Made by a program: the position numbers and the translations under genes. Below the pieces are notes generated by a model that was given only the letters and a program-made list of their open reading frames with translations, did not search any database and had not been told where the DNA came from. Shown piece after piece: positions 1-8,973 of a stretch of 64,000 bases of DNA (position 1 is the stretch's first letter; each line of letters begins with the position of its first letter). Source of the DNA: Pseudomonadota bacterium (lineage in GTDB: Bacteria; Pseudomonadota; Alphaproteobacteria; Rhizobiales; Rhizobiaceae); contig JAEXYH010000071.1 in NCBI GenBank assembly GCA_023451735.1, positions 167,335-231,334 on the forward strand, written 5' to 3'.

Positions 1-380
1 TCCTGGTGTCCGCTGCCCTTGCAGCTTTCGCGACCGGTGCCGCAGCTCAACAGAGCACGGTAAATGGCGCCGTCGGTGGTGCCGTAACCGGTGCGATCGT
101 AGGTGGCCCGGTTGGGGCCGCCGTGGGTGGTATCGTAGGCGCCGCTGCAGGCACCGCGATCGATCCGCCGCCGGAGCGTGTGGTCCGTTATGTTGAAGCT
201 CAGCCGATGCCGACACAGCCGGTTGTCATCCAGGAGCGGGTGGTCGTTGGCCAGCCTATCCCGCAACAGGTGGTGCTGACGCCGATTCCAGAAGATCCGA
301 CCTATGCCTATGCGGTGGTCAACCAGCAGCGCGTGATCGTTGATCCCCAGACCCACACTGTGGTCCGCATCATCAACTGA
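1..380 (+). CDS. DUF1236-type small exported protein (5' end outside window)
   Basis: The reading frame is open from the first bases of the window, so the true start lies upstream; a GTG at position 6 is inside the signal peptide. The visible part reads as the end of an Ala-rich signal peptide (cleavage near ATGAAAQ). A Gly/Ala/Val-rich stretch resembling a glycine-zipper segment follows (about residues 20-52). The C-terminal half, with paired Val/Pro-rich strands ending in TYAYAVVNQQRVIVDPQTH, matches my memory of DUF1236, a domain common in Rhizobiales. The function is unknown; a periplasmic or envelope location is inferred from the signal peptide. It is followed by a strong terminator at 402-432, so it is a separate transcription unit from the minus-strand genes beyond. 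Confidence 0.75.
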   Translation, partial: LVSAALAAFATGAAAQQSTVNGAVGGAVTGAIVGGPVGAAVGGIVGAAAGTAIDPPPERVVRYVEAQPMPTQPVVIQERVVVGQPIPQQVVLTPIPEDPTYAYAVVNQQRVIVDPQTHTVVRIIN

Positions 381-401
381 TAGCTATCGGCAATCGCATA
401 A

Positions 402-432
402 AAAGGCGCCCGCTCCCAGCGGGCGCTTTTTT
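402..432 (+). terminator. Rho-independent terminator after the DUF1236 gene
   Basis: A perfect 9-bp GC-rich stem (406-414 pairing with 418-426) with a CCC loop is followed by six T residues (427-432). An A-run at 401-404 precedes it, so it could act in both directions. It lies 21 bases after the stop codon. Confidence 0.85.
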
Positions 433-508
433 ATGCGGCCAAGATATTCAGCTGACTATGCTGGAATTCGTGGCTTTCGCCTCCATGGGGAAGAGGGCCG
501 CTTGATGC

Positions 509-537
509 AAAAGAGACGCATGTTGCCATGCGTCTCT
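509..537 (-). terminator. Terminator hairpin for the minus-strand solute-binding protein operon
   Basis: A perfect 11-bp inverted repeat (512-522 with 527-537, loop TTGC) lies 24 bases past the stop codon of the minus-strand gene ending at 562. Read on the minus strand it is followed by a short T-run. This marks the end of the 4027-to-562 transcription unit. Confidence 0.7.
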
Positions 538-561
538 CCCTCGAAACAACGGTCCGGAGTA

Positions 562-2157
562 TTAACGCTGTTTCGTGACCCCTTCGAAGCGGGAAAGCCA
601 GGGGTTGACGATCATGCCGCCGATATCGCTTCGGAATGCGGCCGTGTCCACCACTTCCGAGAACGGCTGGAGAGACATGACGATCTCTTCCATATAGTTC
701 TGGATGTCCTCATAGGCCTTGGTCTGCTTTGCCGGGTCGCGCTCGACCAGCGCATCGCCGATCATCTTGTTGAGCTTCTCGTCGTAGAAGCTGGTGCGCC
801 AGCCCTGATAGTTGGTGAGCTTGGCCTCATCGGAATTGTCCGGGTTGTAAGCGAGCGCACGCAGGTTGTTGTCCGGGTGCGGCTGCTGACCGCCGCCGCC
901 ACGACCGACGAGAAGCTCGAATTTGCGTTCACGCATTGCGCCATAGATCTGATCGCCAGAGCCGGTGATCAGTTCGGTCTGGATGCCTGCCTGCCCGAGC
1001 GTGTTCTGGATAGCGGTTGCGGCCTTCATGAAGGGGTCCTCCGATAGGACCCGAAGCGTCGTTTTGAAACCATTCGGATAACCAGCTTCCGCCAGGAGAG
1101 CCTTTGCCTTTGCGACATCGAGCCTGTAGCCCGGGTCCGGCAGAGAGCCCATCACATCGGTGCTGATCTGGCGCTGGCGCACCTTGCCGTAATAGGGCAT
1201 GACGGCCTTATCCAGGCCTTCGTAATCAATCAGGTATCGAAGCGCTTCGCGCACCTTGGGCTTGGCAAACCGTTCATCCTTCATCGACACGCCGAGATAG
1301 TAGAAGCCTGAACCAGGCGTCGACTCGATCTTGATCTCAGCATTGGTTTCGAGCGACTTGAGATCTGGCGCCTGCAACGAGTAGGCGACATCGATGTCGC
1401 CCTTTTCGAGCATCAGCCGCTGCGACTGCGATTCCGGCAGATGGCGCATGAGCACACGCTTCATCGCCGGCGCTTCGCCCCAATAATCGCCGTTGCGGGT
1501 GAGAATGATATATTCGTTGGACTTCCACTGACCGAGCGTGAACGGGCCGGAGCCCGCGGAATTCAAGGTCAGCCAACCGGCGCCGAGATCACCGTCCTTC
1601 TCGTTTTCAAGCACGGCTTTGCTGTCGATGATCGAACCCGGACCATTCTGCGCCAGTACCATCAGGACAAGGTTCGGGTCATCCGGCTGCGGTAGGTTCA
1701 GAACAAAGGTGCTCTCATCTTCGGCAACGAAGAGCTTGTCGGCAGCTTCTGCGGTAAAACCGCGGGTCTTTAGCAGAGAGGCCTGGGCGAGGTTGCGGGT
1801 GAGAAGGCGTTTCAGGCTCCAGACCACGTCATTGGCCGTTACCGGATTGCCGGATGCGAAGGTCGCCTTGCGCAGGTGGAAGCGAATGGACATGCGGTCC
1901 TCCGAGATCTCCCAGCGTTCCGCAATGCGTGGCTGTATCGAGCGATCCTTGTCGCTGAGGATGACCAGCGTGTCGTAGATGTTATTCAACACCTGCACCG
2001 TCTCGCGACCGGTAATGGCGGCGGGATCGAGTGTCAGGATGTTGTTCATGGTCGTTGCAACGACCAGTTGGTCTTTCGGCGTTTCCGCCAGAGCGCTCAG
2101 AGGGATGGCGCCGAGCAGGAGCGCTCCGACGGCTGCAGTCGCAAAAAAATGTCGCAT
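562..2157 (-). CDS. ABC transporter substrate-binding protein, family 5 (peptide/oligosaccharide type)
   Basis: This is a periplasmic solute receptor of the SBP_bac_5 family (DppA/OppA-like), 531 residues. I chose the ATG at 2157 because a GGAGGA sequence lies just upstream and the protein then opens with a clean signal peptide (MRHFFATAAVGALLLGAIPLSALAE). A longer frame to 2202 lacks these features. Family hallmarks visible are the N-terminal DPA segment, the R-I-A-E-x-W strand, the FHLRK-A-F-A-S-G-x-P-V-T-A-x-D-V block and a GSGPF motif. No permease or ATPase lies next to it, so it is an orphan receptor or works with a transporter elsewhere. It sits 88 bp downstream of an SGNH esterase and a sugar-acid dehydratase-like gene. 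In rhizobia some family 5 receptors bind plant oligosaccharides (AgpA of Sinorhizobium), so a carbohydrate ligand is possible; this is inference. Confidence 0.88.
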   Translation of the reverse strand: MRHFFATAAVGALLLGAIPLSALAETPKDQLVVATTMNNILTLDPAAITGRETVQVLNNIYDTLVILSDKDRSIQPRIAERWEISEDRMSIRFHLRKATFASGNPVTANDVVWSLKRLLTRNLAQASLLKTRGFTAEAADKLFVAEDESTFVLNLPQPDDPNLVLMVLAQNGPGSIIDSKAVLENEKDGDLGAGWLTLNSAGSGPFTLGQWKSNEYIILTRNGDYWGEAPAMKRVLMRHLPESQSQRLMLEKGDIDVAYSLQAPDLKSLETNAEIKIESTPGSGFYYLGVSMKDERFAKPKVREALRYLIDYEGLDKAVMPYYGKVRQRQISTDVMGSLPDPGYRLDVAKAKALLAEAGYPNGFKTTLRVLSEDPFMKAATAIQNTLGQAGIQTELITGSGDQIYGAMRERKFELLVGRGGGGQQPHPDNNLRALAYNPDNSDEAKLTNYQGWRTSFYDEKLNKMIGDALVERDPAKQTKAYEDIQNYMEEIVMSLQPFSEVVDTAAFRSDIGGMIVNPWLSRFEGVTKQR

Positions 2158-2245
2158 GTTTCCTCCATTTGGTGCCGTTCCTAGCGGAATACGGCCCTCC
2201 ACGATTTCGATCTGCCCGGCAGCAAAATCCTCCTAAGCCGGCCGA

Positions 2246-2875
2246 TCACCTCAGAATATTCGCCACCGGGGCTGCGAGAGCCCGGCCCAGTGCCTCTGTG
2301 TTTGCGGCGTCGAGATGCACCCCGTCGATCGGCGAGGCGCTTGCGACGCTGCCCGCGTCGAAGAAGTCGTGTCCAAGCTCTGCGGCAAGTTTGCTGTAAA
2401 GCGAGGCTAACCGCTGCGATTCAGCAATGCTGCGTCCTCCGGCTATCTGACCACTATTGCCCGTCAAGCACGGCGGCGGTGCAACGATCATCAACCGGGG
2501 GAGTGCCGACCGGGGCTTGTAGGGAAATGTCTCGACGATCTCCGCAAGCCGGCGCATGCCGGAAAACGCCGCCTCGGCCCGGCCGCCATGGGCCGGTTTC
2601 AGGTCATTGGTGCCCAGCATCACGATGACGAGGTCCAGCGGCATATGTACAGCAAGCGCCACCGAAAGCGCCCGGGCGCCGTTGCGGCAGGCCGGGCCGG
2701 TATGGTCATCGTAACAGGTGGTGCGGCCGCCGAGCCCATCGGACAAGACGTCCACCCGTTGACCGAGCTCGGCTTTCAACACCTCCGGCCAGCGATGCCG
2801 ACGCGGATGGCGCAGACCCGTTTTCGGATCGGCTCCCCAGGTCAGGCTGTCGCCGAAAGCCAGAAGCGTCTTCAT
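2246..2875 (-). CDS. SGNH/GDSL-family hydrolase (arylesterase-like)
   Basis: A 209-residue single-domain esterase with all four SGNH blocks. GDSLTWG carries nucleophile Ser10, G-L-G-G-R-T contributes the oxyanion glycine (about 49), GTND carries Asn90, and DGVHLD carries the Asp185/His188 pair. There is no signal peptide, so it should act in the cytoplasm. It closely resembles, from memory, the Agrobacterium arylesterase group related to Mycobacterium perhydrolase-type SGNH enzymes, which form compact oligomers and act on short acyl esters. Its ATG is three bases after the stop of the upstream enolase-superfamily gene, suggesting translational coupling. Together with kduI across the promoter region this suggests removal of acyl groups from an imported sugar acid or oligosaccharide (inference). 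Confidence 0.88.
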   Translation of the reverse strand: MKTLLAFGDSLTWGADPKTGLRHPRRHRWPEVLKAELGQRVDVLSDGLGGRTTCYDDHTGPACRNGARALSVALAVHMPLDLVIVMLGTNDLKPAHGGRAEAAFSGMRRLAEIVETFPYKPRSALPRLMIVAPPPCLTGNSGQIAGGRSIAESQRLASLYSKLAAELGHDFFDAGSVASASPIDGVHLDAANTEALGRALAAPVANILR

Positions 2876-2878
2876 CGC

Positions 2879-4027
2879 TTACTTCACCCGATTGTTTTCG
2901 ATGAAGTCGAAGTCGATGTCTTCGCCGAGGCCCGGACGATCGGGCACATGAACGTAACCGTCGCTGTCCATCGGGTCGGAGAGCGATTTCAGATAGTCGT
3001 GGCCATCGTCATATTCGAGGAAGGGATGAAGCAGGCCGCGCTCGTACCAGCGGCAATTTTTCACCGCGGCCACGACATGCAGGTTCATCGCCGTGTTGCC
3101 ATGCACCTCGCACTCGATCCCGAAGGACTCGGCCATGTGCAGCGTCTTCAGGGCCGGCGTAATGCCGCCGACGTCATTGACGCCAGTGCGCAGGATATCG
3201 CAGGCGCCGGACTTCACCCATTCAGCACGATGCCAATGCTTGCCGGCGGCGCTTTCAGGGCCGACAACCGGAATATCCAGATTATCGGCGAGCCACTTGT
3301 ATGATGACATGGACTGTTCATCCATTGGCTCCTCGATCCAGTCAAAGCCGAGCTTCTCCAGTCCACGTCCGAGTTCGAGCGCATCGGTTCGCGAATACCA
3401 ATGGAAGGCATCGATCATGAGGCGGATATCGGGGCCAACGGCCTCGCGCACGGCGGCACAAGCTTTAATATCCATCTTGACATCCGGTGCCCAGCTGACC
3501 GGTGGCATCCAAGTGTGTAGTTTTATGCCTTTATAACCACGTTTTACCAACGTTTCAGCGAAGCGGCCGTAATCCTCAGGCGTCGCCAGGCCGCCTTCGA
3601 TCTCGTCGCCGCACATGATCGAGCCATAGGCAAGCACCTTGTCACGATAGGCGCCGATCAACTTGTAAACAGGTGTGTCGACCGCTCGCCCGGCAAGATC
3701 CCAAAGCGCGCAATCGACAACCGCTAAGGTGCGATCGGTCAATTGGGCGGCGGAACCGCGTTGCCAATGGGCAAGATCTTGCCACAACCGTTCACGATCG
3801 CGGTAATCCTGTCCGATCAAGACTTTCTTGACGAATTTTTCGATGACATGGGGGCGAACGATCTCGGGGGCGGTGAAGGAGTGACCTTCGTGGCCATCAT
3901 CCGTGCGGATGGTCAGCATCGCCTGCTCGACCTGATGCGGCGGACCGGGGTGCGCATGACCGGCGCTGTCGGAATGCCGACGGGTGGTCGTGCGGAACAC
4001 GCGGACTTCAACGTCGGTGATGATCAT
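2879..4027 (-). CDS. Enolase-superfamily (mandelate racemase-type) sugar-acid dehydratase-like enzyme
   Basis: 382 residues from the ATG at 4027, which has a GGGAGGA ribosome-binding site; a longer frame to 4072 has no such site. The capping domain (about 1-125) is followed by a beta/alpha barrel with K169-L-H171 on strand 2, metal ligands Asp206, Glu232 and Glu258, Asp285, and the general acid/base His309 on strand 7. This is the mandelate-racemase pattern with a His-Asp dyad. Such enzymes abstract a proton alpha to a carboxylate and usually dehydrate aldonic or aldaric acids; the exact substrate cannot be read from the motifs. It heads a three-gene operon with the SGNH esterase and a family 5 receptor, and is divergent from kduI, pointing to plant cell-wall sugar acids. 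Confidence 0.85.
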   Translation of the reverse strand: MIITDVEVRVFRTTTRRHSDSAGHAHPGPPHQVEQAMLTIRTDDGHEGHSFTAPEIVRPHVIEKFVKKVLIGQDYRDRERLWQDLAHWQRGSAAQLTDRTLAVVDCALWDLAGRAVDTPVYKLIGAYRDKVLAYGSIMCGDEIEGGLATPEDYGRFAETLVKRGYKGIKLHTWMPPVSWAPDVKMDIKACAAVREAVGPDIRLMIDAFHWYSRTDALELGRGLEKLGFDWIEEPMDEQSMSSYKWLADNLDIPVVGPESAAGKHWHRAEWVKSGACDILRTGVNDVGGITPALKTLHMAESFGIECEVHGNTAMNLHVVAAVKNCRWYERGLLHPFLEYDDGHDYLKSLSDPMDSDGYVHVPDRPGLGEDIDFDFIENNRVK

Positions 4028-4365
4028 GTTTCCTCCCAGAGATATTTTCACCTGCCTGACAGATTTAGACATCTGAAGGCCTGCATGTCAAATACGTTTT
4101 GCGATCCTGTTGTTTTCTCGTGGGGTTTGCTGTGTTCTGGCAGATAGGCCGATGTCCGATACAGAGCGGCCCGGCAGGATTTTTGTCGGCGACCATGAAA
4201 AAAAGACGATTTCACGGGAAATCGGATTTATTCAAATTGTCGCTTCGAGAATGAATATCCGTGACGAAAACCACTCGCGACGAATGTGCCTTGACCCAGA
4301 AACGCTTGTCATACAGACATAAGAAATACATACTATGAGTTGATCAGCTGTAAAAGGAGATGTCC
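4028..4365. promoter_or_regulatory. Divergent promoter region between the dehydratase operon and kduI
   Basis: This 338-bp AT-richer gap must hold both promoters. Two short dyads are visible: CAGAT-N6-ATCTG at 4060-4075 and TGTC-N5-GACA at 4307-4319. The second lies about 47 bp upstream of the kduI start. A TACTAT hexamer near 4331 is a candidate -10 box for kduI. Which regulator binds is unknown; no regulator gene is adjacent. Confidence 0.4.
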
Positions 4366-5190
4366 ATGCTCACCGTCGAAACAAGGCACGCCGTGCACCC
4401 GGCTCAGGCAAAAGCCATGAATACCGAGGAGCTTCGCGCGCATTTTCTTACCCCGGAGATGTTCAGGGACGGTGAAATCCGGTTGGTATATACGCATTAC
4501 GACCGCTTCATCATGGGTGGCGCCGTTCCCAACGGCGGCGAGCTGGTGCTCGACAAGGTCGAAGAAACCAAGACACCTTCGCTGCTTGATCGCCGGGAAA
4601 TGGGTATCGTCAATATCGGTGACACGGGCACCGTCAGTATTGCAGGCGAAACATGGGAGTTGCAGCGCGGAGACGTGCTCTATCTCGGCATGGGTGCGGG
4701 TGCTGTGACGTTCAGCGGGGCAGGGCGTTTCTACATCACGTCCTGCCCGGCACATCGTTCCTGCCCGAATCGCCTGATAACTAAGGCAGACAGCAAAGAG
4801 GTAAAGCTCGGTGCGGCCGAGACTTCCAACAAGCGCACGATCAACCAGTTCATCCATCCGCTGGTCATGGAAAGCTGCCAGCTTGTGCTTGGCTATACGG
4901 AACTCGAGGACGGTTCCGTCTGGAACACGATCCCTTCGCACATCCATGATCGCCGCATGGAAGCCTATCTCTATTTCGGCATGGAGCAGAAATCCCGCGT
5001 GCTGCATCTGATGGGCGAACCACAGGAAACCCGTCACCTTTTCATCGGCAATGAAGAGGGCGCGATATCACCGCCGTGGTCGATCCATTCGGGGGCAGGC
5101 ATCGGCAGCTATACATTTATCTGGGCAATGGCCGGCGACAATATCGACTATACCGATATGGATTTCATCCAGCCCGAGGACCTTCGGTAA
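4366..5190 (+). CDS. kduI: 5-dehydro-4-deoxy-D-glucuronate isomerase (KduI)
   Basis: KduI converts 5-keto-4-deoxyuronate to 3-deoxy-D-glycero-2,5-hexodiulosonate in the breakdown of pectin- or glycosaminoglycan-derived unsaturated uronates. The 274-residue length matches the family (E. coli 278). The cupin zinc site is intact: His192, His194 and Glu199 in SHIHDRRMEAY, and His241 in WSIHSG. Conserved PQETRH and SNKRTIN blocks are also present. I chose the ATG at 4366 because AAAGGAG lies six bases before it; an ATG at 4360 overlaps that ribosome-binding site. The usual partner KduD is not adjacent; the only short-chain dehydrogenase in the window (13406) belongs to another operon. The gene is divergent from the enolase-superfamily/esterase/receptor operon. 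Confidence 0.95.
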   Translation: MLTVETRHAVHPAQAKAMNTEELRAHFLTPEMFRDGEIRLVYTHYDRFIMGGAVPNGGELVLDKVEETKTPSLLDRREMGIVNIGDTGTVSIAGETWELQRGDVLYLGMGAGAVTFSGAGRFYITSCPAHRSCPNRLITKADSKEVKLGAAETSNKRTINQFIHPLVMESCQLVLGYTELEDGSVWNTIPSHIHDRRMEAYLYFGMEQKSRVLHLMGEPQETRHLFIGNEEGAISPPWSIHSGAGIGSYTFIWAMAGDNIDYTDMDFIQPEDLR

Positions 5191-5845
5191 GCAGTTTGCT
5201 TGTGGGCGAGGGCAGCAAGGCCCTCGTCACCAACCCAACACGGTTAGGCCGTTGGGGCGATGAACTCGGCCTGGCCAGTAACCGGCCCCACGATGTTATG
5301 AGGCTTTCTCGTTTTTGGATATAGCCCGGATATTTCTTCGATATGGTTGGCCGTCGCGTCGAAATATCGATGTATGATGTCGATCCAGCGACTTGATTGC
5401 GCAAGACTAGCGATCGGCCTGCTGTAATCTGCCAGCCTTCATTCTTTGTCGTCATCATGTCCAGATAGGAATCGAGCTCTCTTCTGTGGCTGTGTCTGGT
5501 TTTCCGATTTTGGTGTCGCGTTGTTCTGCCACTCTATCCTCAGCTAATTTATCTTTCTGACAAACACCCCAATCTCCGTTGGCGACCTTATCGCCGTCCC
5601 GAAGCGGACCAGAAGTTGTTTTGGCGCAGCTTTTTCTCTGTCTGTGTCTGCGCGTTACGCTGTGGCATAACGCCTTAAAAGTTGCCGGAATGCCTGACGC
5701 AAATCGCGGTGGCTCTTCGACTTGCTTCAGATTCCGCAATCAACTGTTTGGAACAGCCACCGTTCTGCTCGGAGAATTGAGAAGGTATGGGCACCTGATG
5801 GTTGCCCACGCCTCCTTCTGCGAAGCACGTGGTTTTCCAGTGTCT
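5191..5845. other. Gene-poor gap between kduI and the thiolase gene
   Basis: No intact gene is supported here. On the minus strand, about 5476 down to 5350, one frame reads RELDSYLDMMTTKNEGWQ and continues in a way that resembles the C-terminal end of a SnoaL/NTF2-like protein. The frame is closed upstream, so if real it is a decayed fragment. The remainder shows no terminator with a T-run, RNA gene or repeat that I can identify. Confidence 0.35.
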
Positions 5846-7018
5846 TCAGAGGCTTTCGACGCAGAGCGCGATGCCCATGCCGCCGCCGATGCAGAGTGTT
5901 GCGAGACCCTTTCTTGCGTTGCGGGCTTTCAGCGCATGCAGCAGCGTAACCAGAACACGCGCACCGGACGCGCCGATCGGATGGCCGATGGCGATCGCAC
6001 CGCCATTGACATTGACCTTGGCCGGATCCCAGCCGAGATCCCTGTTGACCGATAGCGCCTGCGCCGCAAAGGCTTCGTTCGCCTCGATCAGGTCGAGATC
6101 GTCGATGCTCCAGCCGGCCCGTTCCAGCGCCTTGCGCGAGGCGGGGATCGGACCGGTTCCCATGATCGCCGCATCGACGCCCATCGTGGCGAAGGAAGCG
6201 ATCCGGGCAAGCGGCGTCAGGCCGCGGCGGGCGGCTTCGTCCTCCCGCATCAGCACGACGGCGGCTGCGCCGTCGTTGAGGCCCGAGGCATTGCCGGCCG
6301 TGACCGTGCCGTCCTTCCTGAAGGCCGGCCGAAGACCGGCCAGCGTTTCCAGCGTCGTGGCCCGCGGGTTCTCGTCGGTATCGACAACGACGTCGCCCTT
6401 ACGGGTTTTGATCGTGACCGGAACGATTTCTTCGCTGAACCGGCCGTCTGCGATGGCAGCTGCAGCCTTGGTCTGCGAGGCGAGCGCAAAAGCATCCTGT
6501 TCCTCGCGGGTGAGATTGTATTTCTCGGCGACGTTTTCGGCGGTGATACCCATGTGGTAGTCGTTGAAGGCGTCCCACAACCCGTCCCTGATCATCGTGT
6601 CGACGAACTCGGCCGAGCCCATCTTGACGCCTGAGCGCAGGACTGCGGCATGCGGGGCAAGGCTCATGTTCTCCTGGCCACCGGCAACAACGATATCGGC
6701 ATCGCCGGCAAGAATCGACTGCGCGCCGAGTGCCACGGCACGCAGGCCCGAACCGCAGACCTGGTTGATGGTGAGGGCGGAGGCGCTCATCGGAATACCG
6801 GCGGTAACGGCTGCCTGGCGGGCGGTGTTCTGGCCCTGGCCGGCGCTCAGCACATGGCCGAGCACGACATCGGAGACGGTCGACGCCTCGAGCTTGGCGC
6901 GGTCCAGAACCTCGCGGATGACGATCGAACCCAGTTCGCTTGCGGGCAGGGTGGACAGGCCACCCATGAACTTGCCGATCGCCGTGCGGGCGGCCGATAC
7001 GATTACGATATTGCTCAT
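5846..7018 (-). CDS. Acetyl-CoA acetyltransferase (thiolase)
   Basis: A 390-residue thiolase of the AtoB/PhaA type, reversibly condensing two acetyl-CoA or, in catabolism, cleaving a 3-oxoacyl-CoA with CoA. Catalytic residues are present: Cys88 in NQVCGSG, His346 in GHPIG and Cys376 in CIGGG, plus the NEAFAAQ motif at about 314-320. It is cytoplasmic. The start has a GGAAA-type site eight bases upstream. It is the last gene of the minus-strand AtuA operon, although a 263-bp gap separates it from the CoA-transferase genes and may hold a processing site or internal promoter. In context it would cleave the 3-oxoacyl-CoA made by the CoA-transferase, feeding acetyl-CoA to central metabolism. Confidence 0.93.
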   Translation of the reverse strand: MSNIVIVSAARTAIGKFMGGLSTLPASELGSIVIREVLDRAKLEASTVSDVVLGHVLSAGQGQNTARQAAVTAGIPMSASALTINQVCGSGLRAVALGAQSILAGDADIVVAGGQENMSLAPHAAVLRSGVKMGSAEFVDTMIRDGLWDAFNDYHMGITAENVAEKYNLTREEQDAFALASQTKAAAAIADGRFSEEIVPVTIKTRKGDVVVDTDENPRATTLETLAGLRPAFRKDGTVTAGNASGLNDGAAAVVLMREDEAARRGLTPLARIASFATMGVDAAIMGTGPIPASRKALERAGWSIDDLDLIEANEAFAAQALSVNRDLGWDPAKVNVNGGAIAIGHPIGASGARVLVTLLHALKARNARKGLATLCIGGGMGIALCVESL

Positions 7019-7281
7019 GGTTTTTCCAATCCTGCCGCATGATCCACCGACCGTTCAAGCCCGGATCCGCGGCGAAAGAGAGAACATGGCGCAGACGAAA
7101 TCCGCGCCTCGACATTAGGGCGGCACGATCAGCACGCGTCGCCAGGGTTCAAATTGTTTGGCTCCTGTTTCTACGCATGTCTGTCGAAACCGGTAGCCCC
7201 TTTTCGGCTGATAGGCACCATGGCCGAAATGAAGCGGGAGAGGCGACGGAGGAGGATACGCCCCTCCCGCAAACCGACAGG

Positions 7282-7938
7282 TCAGGCTGTGATGCCCATC
7301 ACGCCTGGAGCCTTCGGCATTAACAGTCTGGCTTCGGATGCAGCGAGTACCTCGTCGACCGTTACGCCGGGAGCCGTTTCCACGAGCACCAGTCCTTCAT
7401 CGGTCGGCTGGATCACCGCCAGTTCCGTGACCACCAGATCGACACGACGAACCGAGGTCAGGGGCAGGGTGCATTTTTTGATGATCTTCGCTGCGCCCTT
7501 GGCCGTGTGGGTCATGGCGACGATGACGCGCTTGGCGCCGGAGACAAGATCCATCGCGCCGCCCATGCCCGGTACCATCTTGCCCGGCACCATCCAGTTT
7601 GCGAGCTGACCTTCCTCGTCGACCTGCAAGCCGCCGAGCACGGTGACATCGAGGTGGCCTCCACGGATCAGCGCGAAGGACATGGCGCTATCGAAGGCGC
7701 AGGCGCCCGGCAAGGCGCCGATCGGCATGCCGCCGGCATCGGTCAGGTTGGCGCCGGCCAGAGCCGGATCGGGAAGCGCGCTCATGCCGATAATACCGTT
7801 TTCCGACTGGAACGAGATGCCGGCATCGGCAGGCAGATAGCTTGCAACCATGGTGGGAAGCCCGATCCCCAGATTGACCAGGTCGCCGCGCTTCAGTTCC
7901 AGCGCAACGCGCCGGGCGATGATTTCCTTTTCGTTCAT
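7282..7938 (-). CDS. 3-oxoacid CoA-transferase, subunit B
   Basis: This 218-residue protein is the catalytic beta subunit of a family I CoA-transferase (AtoA/ScoB/PcaJ type). The SENG motif at residues 45-48 supplies the active-site Glu46 that forms the acyl-glutamyl thioester. The N-terminal LGIGLPT and the G-A-M-D-L-V segment are further family marks. Its ATG overlaps the stop of the subunit A gene by four bases (ATGA type), which fits the 1:1 subunit ratio. The enzyme moves CoA from a donor such as succinyl-CoA or acetyl-CoA to a 3-oxoacid. The acid used here is unknown; acetoacetate is the default guess, but the AtuA neighbours suggest a branched or hydroxylated acid. Confidence 0.92.
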   Translation of the reverse strand: MNEKEIIARRVALELKRGDLVNLGIGLPTMVASYLPADAGISFQSENGIIGMSALPDPALAGANLTDAGGMPIGALPGACAFDSAMSFALIRGGHLDVTVLGGLQVDEEGQLANWMVPGKMVPGMGGAMDLVSGAKRVIVAMTHTAKGAAKIIKKCTLPLTSVRRVDLVVTELAVIQPTDEGLVLVETAPGVTVDEVLAASEARLLMPKAPGVMGITA

Positions 7939-8594
7939 GCCTCCGCTCCCTTCACAACGATTACGTCGACGAGCACATGCGGAGTGACGACGGCATCCGG
8001 CTCGATGCAGCCGATCGGCAAGATCTCGTCGGGTTCGGCGATGACCAGCTCGGCGGCAAGCGCCATCAGCGGGTTGAAATTGCGCGATGTCAGCGAATAG
8101 CGAAGGTTGCCGGAATAATCAGCGCTGCGGGCAGAAATTAGGGCGATGTCGGCCTTGATGGCCTCTTCAACGAGATAGGTCATGCCGTGGAGTTCGACGG
8201 TCTTCTTGCCCTCGCCAGCCGTCGTTCCTACACCCGTCGGCGTCAGCACGCCGCCAAGTCCCGAACCACCGGCACGGACCCGTTCGGCAAGCGTCCCCTG
8301 CGGAACCAGATCGACCACCAGCTCACCGGATATCATCAGCTTCTGGGTCTGTGGATTGGTGCCTATATGGCTGGCGATCACCTTCTTTACCAGACCTGCA
8401 TCGATCAGCTTGCCGATGCCGACACCGGGACGGGCGGTGTCATTGGCGATCACGGTGAGGTTCTTCTTGCCCTGGCGCACCAGCTCATCGATCAGCAGTG
8501 GCGGAGTGCCTGCCCCCATGAAGCCGCCGATCATCAACACGGCGCCATCCGGGATCTGCTCCACGGCCGCCGCAACGGTACTTACTTTTGACAT
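7935..8594 (-). CDS. 3-oxoacid CoA-transferase, subunit A
   Basis: The alpha subunit (AtoD/ScoA/PcaI type), 219 residues from the ATG at 8594. That start is preceded by AAAGGAAAG and opens directly on the fold (MSKVSTVAAAVEQIPDGAVLMIGGFMGAG). A longer frame to 8729 starts in sequence overlapping the upstream gene and is not credible. The CoA-binding glycine segment GGFMGAGTP at about 25-33 and the G-G-S-G-L-G-G-V-L-T-P motif are present. It is translated just before subunit B, with a four-base overlap. The 64-bp gap to the AtuA C-terminal-like gene upstream keeps it in the same operon. Confidence 0.92.
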   Translation of the reverse strand: MSKVSTVAAAVEQIPDGAVLMIGGFMGAGTPPLLIDELVRQGKKNLTVIANDTARPGVGIGKLIDAGLVKKVIASHIGTNPQTQKLMISGELVVDLVPQGTLAERVRAGGSGLGGVLTPTGVGTTAGEGKKTVELHGMTYLVEEAIKADIALISARSADYSGNLRYSLTSRNFNPLMALAAELVIAEPDEILPIGCIEPDAVVTPHVLVDVIVVKGAEA

Positions 8595-8658
8595 GGATCT
8601 TTCCTTTCGGGGAGACTGGGCAGTCGCGGTGAAGCAGGCTGCCCAGGCCCTCAGCACT

Positions 8659-8970
8659 TTAGTTCTTGGCCGGAATGTCCATCGCAAGAAGCGCGGAGGC
8701 GAGGCATTTTCCGTGTGCGTCAAGGGCAAGCGAGCGGGTTACGCCGCCGCCGAGTGCGTCCTGCATGACGAAGTTGAGCGCGCCCAATGTCGGGATTTCG
8801 TAACGAACGACCTCGCCGTTAACGATGCCCTTGAAGTGCGCCTTGACCCGTTCAGGCGTGACATAGTCACGGACTTGCTCGTAATCCTTCTGGTCATAGA
8901 CGATGACGGAGATATTGGAGATATTGCCCTTGTCGCCAGTGCGGGAATGGGCGATGTCGAAGAGTTTCAT
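8659..8970 (-). CDS. AtuA C-terminal-domain-like small protein
   Basis: 103 residues matching the small domain that forms the C-terminus of longer AtuA proteins (AtuA-related, ferredoxin-like fold by family description). The opening KLFDIAHSRTGDKGNISNISV is the hallmark of that domain. Here it is a separate gene whose ribosome-binding site (GGAGG) lies inside the last codons of the AtuA gene, with only three bases between the two frames. The two products very likely form one complex. The family has no firmly known activity that I can name; the conserved D-K-G-N-x-S-N block looks like a binding loop. Confidence 0.85.
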   Translation of the reverse strand: MKLFDIAHSRTGDKGNISNISVIVYDQKDYEQVRDYVTPERVKAHFKGIVNGEVVRYEIPTLGALNFVMQDALGGGVTRSLALDAHGKCLASALLAMDIPAKN

Positions 8971-8973
8971 GAC

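Noticed and set aside
340..1047. Long plus-strand frame of 235 codons
   Set aside because: It lies mostly opposite the well-supported solute-binding protein gene and has no domain or ribosome-binding site of its own; it is a shadow of the GC-rich gene.
7234..7270. Terminator between the CoA-transferase and thiolase genes
   Set aside because: Only a 7-bp stem with a long loop and no T-run on the minus strand; not enough to call an operon end.
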